Positions 17,574 through 27,960 of a stretch of DNA of 64,000 bases are shown one piece after another. A program made the translations under genes and the position numbers. Below the pieces are notes generated by a model. The model saw nothing but the letters and a program-made list of their open reading frames with translations, was not told the DNA's origin and ran no database searches. The stretch comes from Rhodobacteraceae bacterium Alg231-30. Its GTDB lineage: Bacteria; Pseudomonadota; Alphaproteobacteria; Rhodobacterales; Rhodobacteraceae. How positions within the stretch are numbered: the first letter of the stretch is position 1; every line of letters starts with the position of its first letter. The stretch covers positions 546,237-610,236 of the forward strand of contig FREU01000003.1 in assembly GCA_900143615.1 (NCBI GenBank). Direction: 5' to 3'.

Positions 17574-18197
17574 CTATGTCAACGATGTTACCCAAAGAAT
17601 GGTAGCGTCTTCATCGCTGACAGACACCACATTGTGCCCCATTGTGCTATCATAATACGCACTGTCGCCACGGCGCATTTCAACAGGCTCATAGAACTCA
17701 GTGTAAAGCTGGATAACACCGGTCAAAACATACAGAAACTCTTCACCGTCATGGCGCACCCAGCCGTCAAATTCGTCCATTGACCGCGCCCGCACCCGCG
17801 CACGGTACGGCAGCATCGCTTTTTTGCGCAGCCCTTCGGCCAGCAACTCATGCTCATAGGTCACTGTCGCCTGATGCACGCCCTCGCCCTGCTTGACCAC
17901 CGCCATGCGGCCCGTCACCTGATCCTTTTGCGGCGCGGTAAAAAGCTGCGGCACGGAGATTTCCAAACCGACGGCCAGCTTCTTTAGCGCGTCATAGGTC
18001 GGCGACATCTGCCCGTTTTCGATCTTGGACAAGGTCGACCGTGCCAGCCCAGCTTGGTTGGCCGCCTGCTCCAATGTCCATTTATGCGCCTTGCGCAGCT
18101 CGCGCACCCGCTCTCCAAGGTCAAGCGGTTCGATATGATCTAGCCCCCCACCCTCGCGGGCGATACGGATCAGCGATTTTGGGTCATGTCCTGTCAT
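17574..18197 (-). CDS. XRE-family regulator with C-terminal cupin
   Basis: 207 residues: an N-terminal extension, Cro/CI-type helix-turn-helix at about 28-83 (LGERVRELRKAHKWTLEQ, LARSTLSKIENGQMSPTY), then a cupin sensor domain at about 130-205 (HDGEEFLYVLTGVIQLY, MRRGDSAYYDSTMGH). This architecture is that of metabolite-sensing repressors such as PuuR or SutR. It diverges from the acyl-CoA-synthetase operon across 81 bases that contain an 11-bp direct repeat, its likely operator. The homocysteine methyltransferase follows on the same strand. Confidence 0.9.
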   Translation of the reverse strand: MTGHDPKSLIRIAREGGGLDHIEPLDLGERVRELRKAHKWTLEQAANQAGLARSTLSKIENGQMSPTYDALKKLAVGLEISVPQLFTAPQKDQVTGRMAVVKQGEGVHQATVTYEHELLAEGLRKKAMLPYRARVRARSMDEFDGWVRHDGEEFLYVLTGVIQLYTEFYEPVEMRRGDSAYYDSTMGHNVVSVSDEDATILWVTSLT

Positions 18198-18224
18198 GAG
18201 CTCGCTTCTAGCGCGCAGGCACTA

Positions 18225-18250
18225 CCGCTTGCAACCACGCCGCTTGCAAC
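18225..18250. promoter_or_regulatory. Direct repeat in divergent promoter (candidate operator)
   Basis: Two exact copies of CCGCTTGCAAC at 18225-18235 and 18240-18250, 15 bases start to start, centred between the XRE-cupin regulator (start 18197) and the acyl-CoA-synthetase-like gene (start 18279). Each copy contains the self-complementary TTGCAA. The position fits autoregulation and control of the divergent operon. Confidence 0.6.
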
Positions 18251-18278
18251 AGGGAAAATCAGGGCGTAAGTGTCAGGG

Positions 18279-19799
18279 ATGCTGTCTCTTTTTGATCAAG
18301 GCCCCGCCCCAACCTGCCCGCCCTCTTTTAACATGGCGGCCCATGTTCTGGCGTTTGCAGATAAAACTCCCGAGAAAACCGCTTTGGCTGTGCTGTCCGC
18401 CGACGGCGCAAAACGATGGAGCTACGCCCAGCTCCAATCTGCCGTTTTAGGCACAAGCACAGGCCTCTTGAACGCAGGCCTAAATCCCGGCGACCGCGTG
18501 CTTATGCGCCTTGGCAATACCGTGGAATTTCCAATCGCCTACCTCGGCGCCATAGCAGTTGGCCTTGTCCCTGTCCCAACCTCTTCGCAGCTCACCGAAG
18601 GCGAAGTTTCCAAGATGGTGGCCGAACTAACACCTGCCGCAATCCTGCATGACCCAAATGTGGCTTGCCCGATGGGCACCGATGCGCAAATCATCTCGTT
18701 GACCGACCTGCGCGCGATGCACGACCTGCCGCCGGCGAGCTACGAGATCGGTGATCCCGACCGCATGGCCTACATCATCTACACCTCAGGCACCTCAGGT
18801 GTGCCTCGCGCAGTCTGTCATGCCCATCGAGCCGTCTGGGCACGGCAAATGATGATCGCCGGTTGGCACGCGCTGGCTGAAACAGATCGTCTACTGCATG
18901 CAGGCGCCTTTAACTGGACCTATACATTGGGCACGGGCCTCATGGATCCTTGGTCAGTCGGCGCAACCGCGATGATCGCGACCCAAGGCACATCCCCTTC
19001 CGCGCTCAAAGATCTCATAACAACCCACAAGGTCACGATCTTTGCCGCTGCCCCCGGCGTCTATCGTAAAATGCTATCTGATCATCCCGACATTCACCTG
19101 CCCGACCTGCGCCACGGCCTCAGCGCCGGAGAAAAGCTCTCTGAAACCATTCGCGAAGACTGGTTTGAGGCCACTGGCACCGCGCTCCTTGAAGCTTATG
19201 GCATGTCGGAATGCTCGACATTCATTTCCGCCAGCCCGACCAACCCCGCCCATCCCAACACGCTTGGGCGGCCTCAAACAGGACGCCGGATCGCTATTGT
19301 GGATGACAATGGCCCTGTCCCTCTTGGCCAGCAAGGCACCATCGCCGTGCATAAATCTGATCCGGGTTTAATGCTCCACTATCTCAACGCCCCCCAAGAC
19401 ACCGCCGCACGGTTTCAAAACGACTGGTTTCTGACCGGTGATCAAGGCGTGATGGACACGGAATTCTACATCACCTACGCGGGCCGTGACGACGATATGA
19501 TGAACGCAGGCGGCTTTCGTGTCTCCCCTCTTGAGGTCGAAGCCGTGCTCGCCCGCTTCCCCGGCATCTCAGCAGTCGGCGTCGCAGATGTCGAGATTAA
19601 ACAGGACGCGCGCATCATCGCGGCGTTTTACACAGCCGCATCCGACCTAGACGAAACCGCTCTGAAAGCCTATTGCGAGGACAAGCTTGCACGTTACAAA
19701 CAGCCCCGCCTGTTTCAGAGGCTGAACGTGCTCCCGACAAATTCAAACGGCAAACTCAGCCGCGCGACATTACGAAAAGATTTTGAGACCACGCTATGA
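18279..19799 (+). CDS. AMP-dependent acyl-CoA synthetase/ligase family protein
   Basis: ANL-superfamily enzyme of 506 residues that should activate a carboxylic acid as acyl-AMP and transfer it to CoA. Motifs in order: phosphate loop YTSGTSGVPR (168-177), AYGMSE, the hinge region GRDDDMMNAGGFRVSP and C-terminal catalytic-lysine motif NSNGKLSR. The pattern is closest to benzoate/short-chain acyl-CoA ligases; the substrate cannot be read. I prefer ATG 18279 over the GTG at 18270. It is the first gene of a four-gene run in which each start overlaps the previous stop as ATGA. Confidence 0.85.
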   Translation: MLSLFDQGPAPTCPPSFNMAAHVLAFADKTPEKTALAVLSADGAKRWSYAQLQSAVLGTSTGLLNAGLNPGDRVLMRLGNTVEFPIAYLGAIAVGLVPVPTSSQLTEGEVSKMVAELTPAAILHDPNVACPMGTDAQIISLTDLRAMHDLPPASYEIGDPDRMAYIIYTSGTSGVPRAVCHAHRAVWARQMMIAGWHALAETDRLLHAGAFNWTYTLGTGLMDPWSVGATAMIATQGTSPSALKDLITTHKVTIFAAAPGVYRKMLSDHPDIHLPDLRHGLSAGEKLSETIREDWFEATGTALLEAYGMSECSTFISASPTNPAHPNTLGRPQTGRRIAIVDDNGPVPLGQQGTIAVHKSDPGLMLHYLNAPQDTAARFQNDWFLTGDQGVMDTEFYITYAGRDDDMMNAGGFRVSPLEVEAVLARFPGISAVGVADVEIKQDARIIAAFYTAASDLDETALKAYCEDKLARYKQPRLFQRLNVLPTNSNGKLSRATLRKDFETTL

Positions 19800-20437
19800 T
19801 CAAACTTGATATTCTGTCTGACCCCATTTGCCCATGGTGCTTCATCGGCAAAACCCGCCTTGAAAAAGCACTGGCCGCCGAAGAGGATCACCCGTTCACA
19901 ATCGAATGGCACCCGTTTCAGCTAAACCCTGATATGCCCAAAGACGGCATGGACCGCCGCGAATATCTGGAAACCAAATTCGGCGGCAAAGAAAACGCCG
20001 TGCGGGTCTACGGTCAAATCGAGAGCGCCGCTATCGAAGACGGGCTTGAGATCGACTTTGGCGCCATCAAACGCACGCCCAACACCATTGATGCGCACCG
20101 CGTGATCCACTGGGCAGGCGTCGAAGGCAAGCAAAACGATGTGGTCAACGCATTGTTCAAAGCCTACTTCCAAGATGGTCGCGACATTGGCAATGCCGAG
20201 GTTCTGAGCGATCTAGCTGACAGCGCGGGTATGGACGCTGCAGTTGTCGCGAAACTGCTCGCCTCGGATTCAGATATTGCCGACATTCAAAACCGCGACG
20301 CGCATTCACGCAAAATGGGCGTGAACTCTGTGCCAACATTCATCGTGGCCAATCAACACGCCGTACCCGGTGCGCAACCGGCTGAAATGTGGACCAAAGT
20401 GATTGCCGAATTGCGCGAGCAGGCAAGCGCGTCATGA
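19796..20437 (+). CDS. DsbA/FrnE-family oxidoreductase
   Basis: 213 residues with a thioredoxin-fold CPWC pair (C12, C15) at the N-terminus, a helical insert, and the cis-Pro region GVNSVPTFIV. It matches the FrnE-like branch of the DsbA/2-hydroxychromene-2-carboxylate isomerase family. There is no signal peptide, so it is cytoplasmic and a thiol-disulfide or glutathione-linked isomerase role is plausible. ATG overlaps the upstream stop by four bases (ATGA), implying coupled translation with the acyl-CoA synthetase. Confidence 0.87.
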   Translation: MIKLDILSDPICPWCFIGKTRLEKALAAEEDHPFTIEWHPFQLNPDMPKDGMDRREYLETKFGGKENAVRVYGQIESAAIEDGLEIDFGAIKRTPNTIDAHRVIHWAGVEGKQNDVVNALFKAYFQDGRDIGNAEVLSDLADSAGMDAAVVAKLLASDSDIADIQNRDAHSRKMGVNSVPTFIVANQHAVPGAQPAEMWTKVIAELREQASAS

Positions 20438-20796
20438 ATATGTGGGAGCGACTACTGGTATTAGCGCTCCTTTTAACTCCCGTGGTCATCGGGGGAACCG
20501 TGTTTTTTCACTATGTCGAAGGCTGGAGCTGGATTGACAGCTACTTTTTTTCGGTTGTGACGCTCTCGACCGTTGGGTATGGAGCATTAGTGCCTGCAAC
20601 AACCCTTGGTAAAATTGGTACAACGGTTTTCATCTTCCTTGGTCTCGGTATTTTTGCGTTTGTGATCCAGCAGATAGGTCGCATTGCCGCAGAAAACCGC
20701 TCCGCACATACAGAGTGGCTAATTGCACGCATCGCACACCACAAAGCGACACATGAGCCGCAAGCTGACAATCAGGACGACCCGCCTAGACCATGA
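20434..20796 (+). CDS. Two-helix potassium channel protein
   Basis: 120 residues from the ATG overlapping the previous stop (ATGA at 20434). Two transmembrane helices (about 6-26 and 58-80) flank a pore helix and the K+ selectivity filter TVGYG (46-50), i.e. the minimal Ion_trans_2 channel. The C-terminal tail of about 35 residues is hydrophilic and too short for an RCK ligand domain. A channel in a metabolic/transport operon may balance charge, but that is inference. The next gene again overlaps by ATGA. Confidence 0.88.
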   Translation: MNMWERLLVLALLLTPVVIGGTVFFHYVEGWSWIDSYFFSVVTLSTVGYGALVPATTLGKIGTTVFIFLGLGIFAFVIQQIGRIAAENRSAHTEWLIARIAHHKATHEPQADNQDDPPRP

Positions 20797-22004
20797 CGAC
20801 CATCAAAAAACCAATGTCACGCCTCGAACTGATCGCGCTCAGCGCCATGATGTTTGCAACAGTTGCCTTTTCAATTGATGCGATGCTGCCTGCGCTACCC
20901 GAAATAGGCGCACAACTTAGCCCCGACAATCTCAATCGCGCACAGCTCATCTTGACCAGTTTTGTTCTGGGCATGGGAATCGGCACATTGTTCGCCGGAC
21001 CACTGTCTGATCGCTTTGGCCGAAAACCGGTTTTGATTTCCGGTGCTCTGCTCTACTCGATCTGCGCCTTCGTCGCTTGGCGCAGCCAGACCCTCGAAGT
21101 GGTCTTGCTCGCCCGCGTCTTCCAAGGAATCGGAGCGTCCGGTCCGCGCATTGTCACCATGGCGATTATTCGCGATATGTTCTCGGGGCGTGAAATGGCC
21201 CGTATCGTGTCCTTCATCATGATGGTCTTCACCTTGGTTCCAGCCATCGCTCCCGCCGTAGGAGCTGTGATCATCGACTTTTCCGGTTGGCGTAGCATCT
21301 TTATCGCCTTCATGGTCTTTTCCCTGATTACAATCCTCTGGGTTGGACTGCGCTTGCCCGAACCCTTGGCCAAAGAAAATCGGCGTACCTTTAGCCTGAC
21401 GCGTTTGTATCAAGACGCGCGCAAGATGTGGTCCCTTCCTGTCGTGCGCTCTTCGATGCTGGTTCAAACGCTTGTCTTTGCTGCCTTGTTTGGCCTGATT
21501 AGCTCGGTGCAACCAATTTATGACGTCACCTATGGCCACGGTGAGGACTTTCATCTCTGGTTTGCAGGTGTTGCGCTAATTTCGGGAACCGCAAGCCTGT
21601 TAAATGCATCGCTTGTGATGCGTCTGGGAATGCGGTTTCTCATCACCGTCACAGTTGGTGTTCAGATACTTCTGGCTGGCGTGATGATCGCCGCGCTTAT
21701 CGCCCTTCCCGTCGGATCTGCGCAGTTCTATTTCTTTGTTGCTTGGCAAACCTCGGTTTTTTTCGGCATCGGTATGACATTGGGCAACTTGAACGCCATG
21801 GCAATGGAACCGCTTGGCCATATGGCCGGCACCGCAGCCAGTGTCATGGGGGCGTTTTCAACCATCTGCGGAGCAGCCCTGGCCGTGCCAATCGGGCTGG
21901 CTTTTAATGGTACAGCAATGCCACTCGCCGTAGCATTGTGCCTCACTTCAAGCTGCAGTTTCCTGTTAATGCTGCGGATGAAATACCTCGAAGGCAGGGG
22001 CTAA
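20793..22004 (+). CDS. MFS transporter, Bcr/CflA drug-efflux type
   Basis: 403 residues, about 12 membrane helices. Signature of the major facilitator superfamily: motif A GPLSDRFGRKP between helices 2 and 3, and ARVFQGIGASGPRIV in the helix 4 region, as in the Bcr/CflA family of proton-driven exporters. It is the last gene of the coupled operon, overlapping the channel gene by four bases. Linked to an acyl-CoA synthetase and a cupin regulator, it may export or import the operon's acid substrate; this is inference. Confidence 0.88.
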   Translation: MTTIKKPMSRLELIALSAMMFATVAFSIDAMLPALPEIGAQLSPDNLNRAQLILTSFVLGMGIGTLFAGPLSDRFGRKPVLISGALLYSICAFVAWRSQTLEVVLLARVFQGIGASGPRIVTMAIIRDMFSGREMARIVSFIMMVFTLVPAIAPAVGAVIIDFSGWRSIFIAFMVFSLITILWVGLRLPEPLAKENRRTFSLTRLYQDARKMWSLPVVRSSMLVQTLVFAALFGLISSVQPIYDVTYGHGEDFHLWFAGVALISGTASLLNASLVMRLGMRFLITVTVGVQILLAGVMIAALIALPVGSAQFYFFVAWQTSVFFGIGMTLGNLNAMAMEPLGHMAGTAASVMGAFSTICGAALAVPIGLAFNGTAMPLAVALCLTSSCSFLLMLRMKYLEGRG

Positions 22005-22066
22005 AACCCGTTTAAAAAGGGTCAAAACAACACCGTCGTGTTACCGACGCGATACCGACGTAATAC

Positions 22067-22102
22067 AGCCCGCCCAAATCAGCTTTTGGCGCGGGCTTTT
22101 TT
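22067..22102 (+). terminator. Terminator of the MFS operon, overlapping mfd 3' end
   Basis: Stem AGCCCGC (22067-22073) with GCGGGCT (22091-22097), then a T run to 22102. Part of the hairpin lies inside the last codons of the convergent mfd gene, so the two transcription units share this sequence. Confidence 0.75.
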
Positions 22103-25100
22103 CTTCTCCGCAACCACCTTCACAGCCAGGTCTCGCGCAATCGCATAAGCCCCTTTGATCTTGTCGCTGGACTTGGCCCAATCACGGCGCACAACGATTT
22201 TGTTGTCGCGCACCTTGGCCAAACCTTTTTGATCCTGAATGAATTCAACAAGCCCCGTAGGCGAGGCAAATTTGTCATTATGAAACTGCAACGTCGCACC
22301 TTTCGGCCCGCCGTCCAACTTGGCAATTCCGGCCTTTTTACACATCTCTTTGATCCGAACGACCAAGAGCAACGTGTTGACTTCTTTTGGTAATTTCCCA
22401 AATCTATCGATCAGCTCGGCTGCAAAGCCTTCCAATTCCACCTTTCCTTGGAGACCACTCAGGCGACGATAAAGCCCAAGACGCACATCCAGATCAGGCA
22501 CATATGTTTCGGGGATAAGAACCGGCACGCCGAGGTTGATTTGCGGCGCCCATTGGTCATCCGCTTCGCTCAATCCTTCCAGCTCACCTGCCTTGATCTT
22601 AGAAATCGCCTCTTCCAGCATGGACTGATATAACTCATAGCCCACATCACGCATCTGGCCGGACTGTTCTTCGCCCAACAAATTTCCCGCACCTCGGATA
22701 TCAAGGTCTTGAGAAGCAAGAGTAAATCCGGCACCAAGCGTATCCAGAGAGCCCAAAACTCGTAGCCTTTTTTCCGCCGTCGCCGTCAACTTGGCCCGTG
22801 GCTTGGTGGTCAAATAAGCATAGGCTCGTGTTTTTGAGCGCCCGACACGTCCACGAATTTGATAAAGCTGCGACAGTCCAAACATATCCGCGCGATGCAC
22901 CACCATCGTATTGGCCGTTGGGATATCCAGACCAGACTCCACAATCGTCGTCGCCAGTAGAACATCATATTTGCCGTCGTAGAATGCATTCATCCGATCA
23001 TCCAGCTCACCCGCCGCCATCTGACCATGCGCAACGATAAAGCTAACTTCCGGCACTTGGTCTCGCAAAAATGCTTCAATTTCAGGGAGATCGCTCACTC
23101 TGGGCACCACATAAAAACTCTGCCCGCCGCGATAGTGTTCGCGCAGCAACGCCTCGCGGATGGTCACCGCGTCGAATTCACTAATGTATGTACGGATCGC
23201 CAAACGGTCCACTGGCGGCGTTCCGATGATCGACAAATCGCGCACCCCAGACAGACTCAGTTGCAGCGTTCTGGGAATCGGCGTCGCGGTCAACGTCAAC
23301 ACATGTACATCTGAGCGCATCTGCTTCAATCGCTCTTTGTGGCTAACCCCAAAGTGTTGTTCTTCATCAATAATCAGCAAACCAAGGTCTTTAAAGCGAA
23401 TCCCCTTGGCCAACAACGCATGTGTCCCAATCACGATATCTACCGTGCCTCGAGCCATCCCATCGCGTGTCTTTTCGGCTTCTTTTGCTGAAACAAAGCG
23501 CGATAACGACCTGACTTCCAGGGGAAATCCACGAAACCTATCGGAGAAACTCTTGGCGTGTTGACGCGCGAGCAACGTCGTGGGTGCAATCACAGCCACT
23601 TGCTGCCCCGCCATCGCCGCCACAAAGGCTGCACGCATTGCAACTTCGGTTTTTCCAAACCCGACATCACCGCAGACCAAACGATCCATCGGTTGTCCCG
23701 AGCCCAAATCGGTGACGACATCTTCGATCGAGCGCAACTGATCGTCAGTCTCCTGATAAGGGAACCGTGCCGAAAACTCTTCCCAAGCGTGATGCATGGG
23801 CTCCAAAACCGGTGCTTTGCGCAGCGCGCGCTCGGCAGCCACCCGTATCAGCCGGTCCGCCATTTCGCGGATACGTTCTTTCAGCTTGGCCTTCTTCGCC
23901 TGCCAAGCCCCCCCGCCCAAACGATCCAGAAGCCCTTCGTCATGGCCGTATTTTGACAGAAGCTCGATGTTTTCGACAGGCAGGTACAGCTTTGAATTTT
24001 CAGCGTAAATCAGATTGATACACTCATGTGCAGCCCCTGCTGCCGTGATCACTTCAAGCCCCATATAGCGCCCGACACCATGATCAACATGCACCACCAA
24101 ATCACCTGGGCTTAGCGACTGCGTTTCCGTTAGAAAATTCTCGGCGCGGCGTTTCTTGCGTGGCGCGCGGATCAAGCGATCCCCTAGAACGTCCTGTTCA
24201 GAAATCACCGTCATTTCCGGTGTTTCAAAGCCATGCTCCAGCGGCCAAACGGATAAAAACAAACCAGCTTTGCCAATTCTCGCTGCATCTTGCACATGCA
24301 CCGTTTCTGACAGCCCTTCGTCTTCTATCAACCCGCTCAATCGTTCGCGCGCACCCTCTGAATAGCTGGCCACCACCACAGGACCAACCTGAAGCTTTGC
24401 GCGGATGTGATCAGCCAACGCCCCAAAAAGACTGATGTTTTCTTGCTGCCGCTCCGGTGAGAAATTGCGCCCAATGCGCCCGCCGGCGTCAATAGCTCCG
24501 GGTCCACTTGCCTGTGCCAAGGGTTTAAATGCCAACATGCGACGATTGCTGGTTTCACGTTCCCATGCCGCATCATCCAAATACAATAATTCTGGCGGAA
24601 CAGGTTTGTAAACGCTATCTATTCGCGCCTTCTGTTGCATTGCATGCACGCGGTTTTGGTATTGATCTTCAACCGCATCCCAACGTGCAAGCCGCGCCGC
24701 ATCACTTTGATCATCCACGGAAATCACGGCATCGGGAAGATAGTCAAACAGCGTTTCCAACCGCTCATGGAAAAACGGTAACCAGTGATCGACGCCCTGA
24801 TGCTTGCGCCCTGCGCTCACCGCTTCATAGAGAGGATCATCCGTTCCAGCCGCGCCAAATTCAATGCGATAATTTTGACGAAATCGTGTGATAGATGGAT
24901 CATCAAGGATGACTTCACTTACCGGAGCGAGTTCAATTCTCTCAAGTTTTTCGGTGGTGCGCTGCGAAGCCGGATCAAATCGTCGCGCGCCGTCCAAAAT
25001 GTCTCCGAAGAAATCCAGCCGCACAGGGCCTGTATCACCAGGAGGAAAAATATCAATAATTCCGCCACGGATCGCATAATCCCCGGGTTCCATAACGGTT

Positions 25101-25540
25101 GGCGCTTGCGTGAACCCCATGCGCACCAGAAAGGATCGCAAAGCGGCCTCATCAACCCTTCCACCAACATCTGCTTGAAAAGCGGCTTCCCGTAAGATGG
25201 CGCGCGCGGGTACACGTTGTGTTGCCGCATTAAGCGTCGTCAAAAGCACGTATTTTGACGGCATTCCATGCACGAGCCCCGCCAAAGTCGCCATTCTCGT
25301 CGCCGAAATATCCGCATTAGGCGAGACACGGTCATAAGGTAGACAATCCCAGCCGGGAAAAGTCAGCACGGGCATGTCTGGTTGAAAAAAATTCAACGCC
25401 GCGCGCATCGCCACCAACCGCTTATCGTCACGTGCTATATGCAAAACGGGCTGACCTGCGCGCGCAACTTCCTTGAGGATCAGACGTGCGTCGTAGCCTT
25501 CGGGCGCGCCGCCCACCGTGATGTGTTGCGCATCTTTCAT
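22079..25540 (-). CDS. mfd: Transcription-repair coupling factor Mfd
   Basis: Removes RNA polymerase stalled at DNA lesions and recruits UvrA. 1153 residues, full length. UvrB-like N-terminal module (LTFPGWDCLPYDRVSP, YAIRGGIIDIFP), RNA-polymerase-interaction domain (GDLVVHVDHGVGRYMG), then RecG-like helicase motifs: Walker A GDVGFGKTEVA, DEEQ box, TATPIPRTLQ, VESGLDIPTANT and QIRGRVGRS, followed by the C-terminal UvrA-blocking domain. The tail ends in a Lys/Ala-rich stretch. It follows the four-helix membrane gene after 30 bases on the same strand. Confidence 0.97.
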   Translation of the reverse strand: MKDAQHITVGGAPEGYDARLILKEVARAGQPVLHIARDDKRLVAMRAALNFFQPDMPVLTFPGWDCLPYDRVSPNADISATRMATLAGLVHGMPSKYVLLTTLNAATQRVPARAILREAAFQADVGGRVDEAALRSFLVRMGFTQAPTVMEPGDYAIRGGIIDIFPPGDTGPVRLDFFGDILDGARRFDPASQRTTEKLERIELAPVSEVILDDPSITRFRQNYRIEFGAAGTDDPLYEAVSAGRKHQGVDHWLPFFHERLETLFDYLPDAVISVDDQSDAARLARWDAVEDQYQNRVHAMQQKARIDSVYKPVPPELLYLDDAAWERETSNRRMLAFKPLAQASGPGAIDAGGRIGRNFSPERQQENISLFGALADHIRAKLQVGPVVVASYSEGARERLSGLIEDEGLSETVHVQDAARIGKAGLFLSVWPLEHGFETPEMTVISEQDVLGDRLIRAPRKKRRAENFLTETQSLSPGDLVVHVDHGVGRYMGLEVITAAGAAHECINLIYAENSKLYLPVENIELLSKYGHDEGLLDRLGGGAWQAKKAKLKERIREMADRLIRVAAERALRKAPVLEPMHHAWEEFSARFPYQETDDQLRSIEDVVTDLGSGQPMDRLVCGDVGFGKTEVAMRAAFVAAMAGQQVAVIAPTTLLARQHAKSFSDRFRGFPLEVRSLSRFVSAKEAEKTRDGMARGTVDIVIGTHALLAKGIRFKDLGLLIIDEEQHFGVSHKERLKQMRSDVHVLTLTATPIPRTLQLSLSGVRDLSIIGTPPVDRLAIRTYISEFDAVTIREALLREHYRGGQSFYVVPRVSDLPEIEAFLRDQVPEVSFIVAHGQMAAGELDDRMNAFYDGKYDVLLATTIVESGLDIPTANTMVVHRADMFGLSQLYQIRGRVGRSKTRAYAYLTTKPRAKLTATAEKRLRVLGSLDTLGAGFTLASQDLDIRGAGNLLGEEQSGQMRDVGYELYQSMLEEAISKIKAGELEGLSEADDQWAPQINLGVPVLIPETYVPDLDVRLGLYRRLSGLQGKVELEGFAAELIDRFGKLPKEVNTLLLVVRIKEMCKKAGIAKLDGGPKGATLQFHNDKFASPTGLVEFIQDQKGLAKVRDNKIVVRRDWAKSSDKIKGAYAIARDLAVKVVAEKKKARAKS

Positions 25541-25570
25541 CGAAGGCTCCGTTTGTTCATTCCAGACCGA

Positions 25571-26095
25571 TCACCCGAGAGGAGAATACAAAAAGTTCTG
25601 GTACATACCCCAAAGCGAGGTCACAAAAATCGAAAACATCCCAATAAACTGAACCCAAAACCGGTGTTTTGCCAGTCGGTGATAAAGTTCCTCACCTTCC
25701 AGAGCTGCAGCGTTTATTTGTTTGGCGGCTTTTACACTTAGCAAACCCACAACAGACATTGGAAGTGAAAGCAAAAATATCGCCTGAGCGAGCTCCACTT
25801 TGTAGACAAATCCAAGAACCGCCAGAGACGTCAGGCTAAAACTCGCGAACATCATCAGCCATAACCCGGATATCTGAGAAATCATCAAGATTCGATTGGT
25901 ATTGATGCGCGCCAGATCGTTCACATCCACCTGTGGCTGGCCACCTTTTCGGTGGGCTCGTAGAACCAGATCCCACGGCAAACCAAGCACCCAATGGCTG
26001 GCTGTCGACCAAAAAACCGCAAGCGCGATCCAAAACCAGAGGTTGGAGAAGCTGCGCATGTCGATGAGTTCAAAAACTGTTTGATACCAGTCCAA
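25571..26095 (-). CDS. Four-helix membrane protein ('component of SufBCD complex'-type)
   Basis: 174 residues if started at TTG 26095, which is preceded by AAGGGCAG about 5 bases upstream; the first ATG (26059) lacks this site and would remove the DWYQTVFELID segment that looks conserved. Four hydrophobic helices, the last near the C-terminus (FWVQFIGMFSIFVTSLWGMY). Relatives in Rhodobacteraceae carry the label 'component of SufBCD complex', but I see nothing that supports an iron-sulfur role. It lies immediately upstream of mfd and diverges from hemB. Confidence 0.72.
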   Translation of the reverse strand: MDWYQTVFELIDMRSFSNLWFWIALAVFWSTASHWVLGLPWDLVLRAHRKGGQPQVDVNDLARINTNRILMISQISGLWLMMFASFSLTSLAVLGFVYKVELAQAIFLLSLPMSVVGLLSVKAAKQINAAALEGEELYHRLAKHRFWVQFIGMFSIFVTSLWGMYQNFLYSPLG

Positions 26096-26167
26096 ATTAC
26101 CTGCCCTTTTGGAATTGAGAATGACATAGCGCGGCTGTGCGGCAATTCCTAGCCTTGAGGTCTGTGA

Positions 26168-27211
<1,044 letters not shown>

Positions 27212-27341
27212 GTCGCCTGATGTTGCCGCGCCTAGTGACAGCTATGCGCGCGACATCTATAGTGTGCACAGAACCGGATTGAACCGGCGGTAAGGCACTG
27301 ACGAGTATAATTTAGAACAAACACCAATACGGGCAAATAAG

Positions 27342-27902
27342 ATGCAAAAAATGACTCGGCGCGGTTTCGCGCTCACCGGAATAGCCGCAGCAGGCATGAC
27401 GGCAGCTTGCGGCAATGGCGTTGGATCAAACGGCGCAAACGAAATCGACTCGCGGGTGAATGCGACCCTTGATTTCCTCTACTCAGAATATCCAAGCTCA
27501 CGCGATCTCGCCAATAAGGCGACCGGGATGCTGGTGATGCCGGTCATCACCGAAGCGGGCTTTGGTTTTGGCGGCGGCTACGGCCGTGGCGCGTTGCGTG
27601 TAAATGACGTCACCGTTGACTACTATTCGGCGGCCAAAGGCAGCTTTGGCTTGCAAATCGGCGCGCAACAACACGCGCACGTCGCACTCTTTATGACCGA
27701 CGAAGCACTTAGCGACTTCCGCCGGTCCAGCGGCTGGGCCGCAGGTGCGGGCGTAGATTATGTGGTTGTCAACGAAGGCGGCACATTGGGCGCTGATACA
27801 ACCAATCTGTTGTCCCCTGTTGTCGTGCTCATCTTCGGACACGCAGGGCTAAAGCTGGGCGCCACTGTCGAAGGCATTAAATACACCCGCATCATTCCCT
27901 GA
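27342..27902 (+). CDS. SYLF/YSC84-domain lipoprotein
   Basis: 186 residues. The N-terminus has twin arginines (TRRGFALTG) and a lipobox ending in TAAC (C23), so it is probably exported, perhaps by Tat, and lipid-anchored. The rest matches the SYLF (lipid-binding, YSC84) domain: GMLVMPVITEAGFGFGGGYGRG, VDYYSAAKGSFGLQIGAQ. Eukaryotic relatives bind phosphoinositides; the bacterial role is unclear. Single gene, closed by a strong hairpin. Confidence 0.88.
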   Translation: MQKMTRRGFALTGIAAAGMTAACGNGVGSNGANEIDSRVNATLDFLYSEYPSSRDLANKATGMLVMPVITEAGFGFGGGYGRGALRVNDVTVDYYSAAKGSFGLQIGAQQHAHVALFMTDEALSDFRRSSGWAAGAGVDYVVVNEGGTLGADTTNLLSPVVVLIFGHAGLKLGATVEGIKYTRIIP

Positions 27903-27921
27903 TTTAGAGAGGCGTTCTTGA

Positions 27922-27960
27922 CCATGAGCGTCAGAGTTTTCCGACGCTCATGGAATGTTT
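27922..27960. terminator. Hairpin between convergent genes
   Basis: Perfect 11-bp stem (27922-27932 with 27943-27953) and 10-base loop, followed by AATGTTTTAG. It lies just before the end of the convergent dehydrogenase gene and can serve both strands. Confidence 0.82.
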
